Origin: Erysipelotrichaceae bacterium
Lineage (GTDB): Bacteria > Bacillota_I > Bacilli_A > Erysipelotrichales > Coprobacillaceae
Direction of reading: 5' to 3'
Length of the DNA stretch: 7,320 nt
Assembly (NCBI GenBank): GCA_021200395.1
Contig: JAJQGQ010000213.1
Coordinates: 1-7,320 of the forward strand
Under the pieces are notes generated by a model. It worked only from the letters and a program-made list of their open reading frames with translations. It searched no databases and was not told the DNA's origin. Positions 5,930 through 7,320 of the stretch are shown one piece after another. The translations under genes were made by a program, and so were the position numbers. Every line of letters begins with the position of its first letter. Position 1 is the stretch's first letter.

Positions 5930-6156
5930 ACATATGATAAGACGCGTATTGTTGAAAAATAAGCTTAAAGAAAGAGACTTTTCTAAACCTATTACATATT
6001 ATTTTTATAGTATATATAATCATGCATGTGATGCTCCTGATGTTTTTTTGTCGAGATTGTTTTTGGTATGATAGTGAATATAAAAATGGTTATTGTGATT
6101 ATTTAGAGATACCTTCTTTATCTAGTGATTGTTGTAGTGTATATGAAGAAAAGTAA
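5922..6156 (+). pseudogene. Third Cys-rich (C4) gene, split by a one-base shift in a T7 run
   Basis: ATG 5922 has a strong AAGGAG (5908-5913) 8 nt upstream and overlaps the end of the LRR gene. That frame reads 49 residues (basic start MIKHMIRRVLLKNK) and stops at TGA 6069-6071. In the +1 frame, starting within the T7 run at 6043-6049, the sequence continues CRDC, FWYD, NGYCD and CC to TAA 6154-6156. This gives C-x2-C-x11-C-x12-C, exactly the spacing in the 60-aa protein at 4585. With six T instead of seven, one 77-residue protein results: a basic N-terminus followed by the Cys-rich core. The cause could be a real mutation, a phase-variable tract, transcript slippage or a sequencing error. 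A short frame from ATG 6040 (38 aa) or ATG 6022 could express the core alone, but no SD precedes them. Confidence 0.75.
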
Positions 6157-6176
6157 TTCTTTATTCACGATTTGTT

Positions 6177-6185
6177 TGATATAAT
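6177..6185 (+). promoter_or_regulatory. Extended -10 promoter for the DUF1292 gene
   Basis: TGATATAAT (6177-6185) is a perfect extended -10 (TGnTATAAT). No good -35 is visible. AGGAGG follows at 6195-6200, giving a very short leader. Confidence 0.6.
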
Positions 6186-6205
6186 ATATTAAAGAGGAGG
6201 ACAAT

Positions 6206-6478
6206 ATGGACGAATTAGATAATATGATTACAATTAGTGATTCTCAAGGAAATGATTATCAATTTGAATTTTTGGATTTGATTGAATATGACGGAGAAGA
6301 ATATGTCGTTTTGTTAGAAGATGATCCAGAGGCAGATGAAGTGGTTATCTTAAAGATTGAAGATGGGGATACACCAGATACAGAAAACTATACAAGTGTT
6401 GATGATGAACGCATTCTACAATCTGTCTTTGACATATTCAAAGAAAAAAACAAAGAGATTTATGATTTTGAGGGTTAA
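6206..6478 (+). CDS. DUF1292 family (YrzB-like) small acidic protein
   Basis: This 90-residue, strongly acidic protein starts at ATG 6206 with AGAGGAGG (6193-6200) upstream. It matches the DUF1292 family, whose members in Bacillota include B. subtilis YrzB. The hallmarks are ITISDSQGNDYQFEFLD near the start (residues 9-25), then EYDGEEYVVLLEDDP (27-41), EVVILKIE (45-52), and the C-terminal sequence DDERILQSVFDIF (66-78). The length is typical of the family. The family's biochemical function is not established. In many Bacillota a homologue sits beside the yrzL/ruvX (yqgF) genes; neither is here, so this may be an additional copy. It is cytoplasmic, with no signal peptide or membrane segment. 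It is flanked by its own extended -10 promoter and a strong terminator whose stem contains the stop codon, so it is a one-gene unit. Confidence 0.9.
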   Translation: MDELDNMITISDSQGNDYQFEFLDLIEYDGEEYVVLLEDDPEADEVVILKIEDGDTPDTENYTSVDDERILQSVFDIFKEKNKEIYDFEG

Positions 6479-6500
6479 CCAAATGGTTAACCTTTTTCTT
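6473..6500 (+). terminator. Intrinsic terminator of the DUF1292 gene
   Basis: GGTTAACC (6473-6480), loop AAAT, GGTTAACC (6485-6492), then TTTTTCTT. The TAA stop (6476-6478) lies in the left arm. Confidence 0.88.
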
Positions 6501-6542
6501 ACTTTTCTTTCCATGAATTCATTATTTGATGTTAATCATATC

Positions 6543-6551
6543 TGATATAAT
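6543..6551 (+). promoter_or_regulatory. Extended -10 promoter for the 208-aa gene
   Basis: TGATATAAT (6543-6551), identical to the element ahead of the DUF1292 gene, lies 20 bp before the ATG, with AGGAGG at 6561-6566 between. A -35 is not clear. Confidence 0.6.
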
Positions 6552-6571
6552 ATTGACATAAGGAGGCCACT

Positions 6572-7198
6572 ATGGATACATTAAACCTAACTATACTTAA
6601 ACAAAACACTCAACTCTATCAACAATTACAACGTATACATCAACTTAAAGGCTTACGTCGAGAACTAAATGGTTATCAAGCCACTTTAGAGTATATCAAT
6701 GCTTATTGTTTAACTCAATTACTTTATGTACAAACAGATGATTTTAATATTATTCATATTATTGATCTATACAGTCAATATAACGATGAACTATACAAAC
6801 TTATGTTATCTATCAATTCTGATTATGATGATTGGTCTGAAAAGGGCTTTGATGATTTTGACTTAGGTTTATTTTTATATGATATTCAACATATCTATCA
6901 AATTATTCTTACAAACTATGGAGATATCATCTTTGATGAATCTTTAGACTTTTATCAAACATATCATCAATATATCCATTATCTAGAAAACGAAGACCAA
7001 TGTATGCTTGAACTCAAACAATTCATGAACTATTCTCCTCGTGATCATTGGTATAGCTATATGGAAATTATCACTCTTATTCATAAAACATTTCAACAAT
7101 ATATTAAAGCATATTCATGGCAAGACCAATCAAACTATATTCAACAAATTCGAGACATTATAGGAGCTTACTATGAACAAGATAACTCATATGATTGA
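6572..7198 (+). CDS. Hypothetical helical protein (208 aa)
   Basis: The protein has 208 residues; ATG 6572 has AGGAGG 5 nt upstream. It is rich in Tyr, Gln, Asp, Ile and Leu and looks mostly helical, with no signal peptide and no membrane helix. The N-terminal 30 residues (NTQLYQQLQRIHQLKGL) have a heptad-like hydrophobic pattern that could form a short coiled coil. Aromatic-acidic segments such as DYDDWSEKGFDDFD (85-98) and SPRDHWYSYMEI follow. I do not recognise a family. Its coding strand is C-rich and G-poor, unlike the preceding DUF1292 gene but like the second half of the coupling ATPase gene. The next gene starts within its last 26 bp, so the two are probably translated from one message. 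Function unknown. Confidence 0.75.
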   Translation: MDTLNLTILKQNTQLYQQLQRIHQLKGLRRELNGYQATLEYINAYCLTQLLYVQTDDFNIIHIIDLYSQYNDELYKLMLSINSDYDDWSEKGFDDFDLGLFLYDIQHIYQIILTNYGDIIFDESLDFYQTYHQYIHYLENEDQCMLELKQFMNYSPRDHWYSYMEIITLIHKTFQQYIKAYSWQDQSNYIQQIRDIIGAYYEQDNSYD

Positions 7199-7320
7199 TA
7201 TGGTTATAACTTATTTAAAACCATATCTTAATCATCATGAATATGCTCATCTTAAAGATATACAAAACAATGTTATAATCTATCTTATCAATGATTCTAT
7301 TGATAAGATAGATTTAATAG
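7173..7320 (+). CDS. Hypothetical protein, 3'-truncated by the window edge
   Basis: An open frame starts at ATG 7173 with AGGAG (7162-7166) 6 nt upstream and runs to the window end without a stop, giving at least 49 residues. The ribosome-binding site lies inside the 208-aa gene and the overlap is 26 bp, which is typical of coupled genes. The visible part begins MNKITHMIDMVITYLKPYL and reads as helical with many His, Asp and Ile. No family is recognisable. The composition continues the style of the 208-aa gene. A perfect inverted repeat (7277-7314) lies within it. The gene is likely, given SD and open frame, but its full length cannot be judged. Confidence 0.6.
   Translation, partial: MNKITHMIDMVITYLKPYLNHHEYAHLKDIQNNVIIYLINDSIDKIDLI
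7271..7279 (+). promoter_or_regulatory. Extended -10-like sequence inside the truncated last gene
   Basis: TGTTATAAT (7271-7279) matches the extended -10 consensus, and its last three bases overlap the left arm of a 16-bp inverted repeat. It is in a coding frame, so it may be chance in AT-rich DNA. Confidence 0.3.
7277..7314. repeat. Perfect 16-bp inverted repeat with 6-nt loop
   Basis: AATCTATCTTATCAAT (7277-7292) and ATTGATAAGATAGATT (7299-7314) are exact reverse complements around GATTCT. No T run follows within the window, so it is not clearly a terminator. It could be an operator or an mRNA hairpin. Confidence 0.7.

Noticed and set aside
5922..6156. Programmed ribosomal frameshifting at the T7 run as the explanation for the split gene
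   Set aside because: The required change is +1, while slippery T runs usually favour -1 shifts; no stimulatory structure is evident. A base insertion is simpler, although slippage is not excluded.
6357..6545. 62-codon + strand frame overlapping the DUF1292 gene end and its terminator
   Set aside because: It reads through a strong terminator hairpin, has no SD, and its first half is an out-of-frame reading of DUF1292.
6552..6557. TTGACA as a -35 box
   Set aside because: It is a perfect hexamer but sits downstream of the -10 and directly before the SD; a matching -10 would fall inside the coding sequence.
1..7320. CRISPR array, tRNA, rRNA, insertion sequence or attachment site
   Set aside because: No regularly spaced repeats, no cloverleaf or rRNA-like segment, no transposase or integrase frame and no flanking direct repeats were seen.

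Overview
The window is very AT-rich, and every gene lies on the + strand. Ribosome-binding sites are strong (AGGAGG, AGAGGTGATC), genes are small and tightly spaced, and short hairpin-plus-T-run terminators are common. This suggests a low-GC Gram-positive (Bacillota). The small BspA-type leucine-rich repeat proteins without signal peptides and the DUF1292 protein would fit a gut Erysipelotrichia or Coprobacillaceae-like organism. That taxonomic guess is inference only. No rRNA, tRNA, CRISPR array, transposase or integrase is visible.

Left third (1-2458): a conjugation-type operon. It holds the 3' end of an unrecognised gene, then a VirD4/TraG-type coupling ATPase whose ATG overlaps the previous stop by 1 bp, then a ClpP-family serine protease 9 bp downstream. 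The ATPase has Walker A and B motifs but no N-terminal membrane segments. This block points to an integrative conjugative element or plasmid, but no relaxase or mating-pore gene is inside the window to prove it.

Middle (2459-6156): accessory genes, several as separate small transcription units. Two intracellular BspA-like LRR paralogues are interleaved with members of a small Cys-rich family (C-x2-C-x11/19-C-x12-C). One Cys-rich protein also ends in an LRR_5-type C-terminal cap closely resembling that of the second LRR protein. A third Cys-rich gene, overlapping the end of the second LRR gene, is split by a one-base shift in a run of seven T. This region also encodes an orphan acyl carrier protein and two small unknown proteins. 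A perfect 15-16 bp hairpin overlaps the ribosome-binding site of the first LRR gene.

Right part (6157-7320): a DUF1292 (YrzB-like) acidic protein with its own extended -10 promoter and terminator, then a helical 208-residue unknown protein. A further gene missed by simple ORF calling (start 7173) overlaps it by 26 bp and runs off the window. It contains a perfect 16-bp inverted repeat next to an extended -10 sequence.

How the genes might work together is inference. The coupling ATPase/ClpP pair suggests DNA or protein handling for transfer. The LRR and Cys-rich families look like a duplicating, recombining set of intracellular interaction or metal-binding proteins carried beside it.
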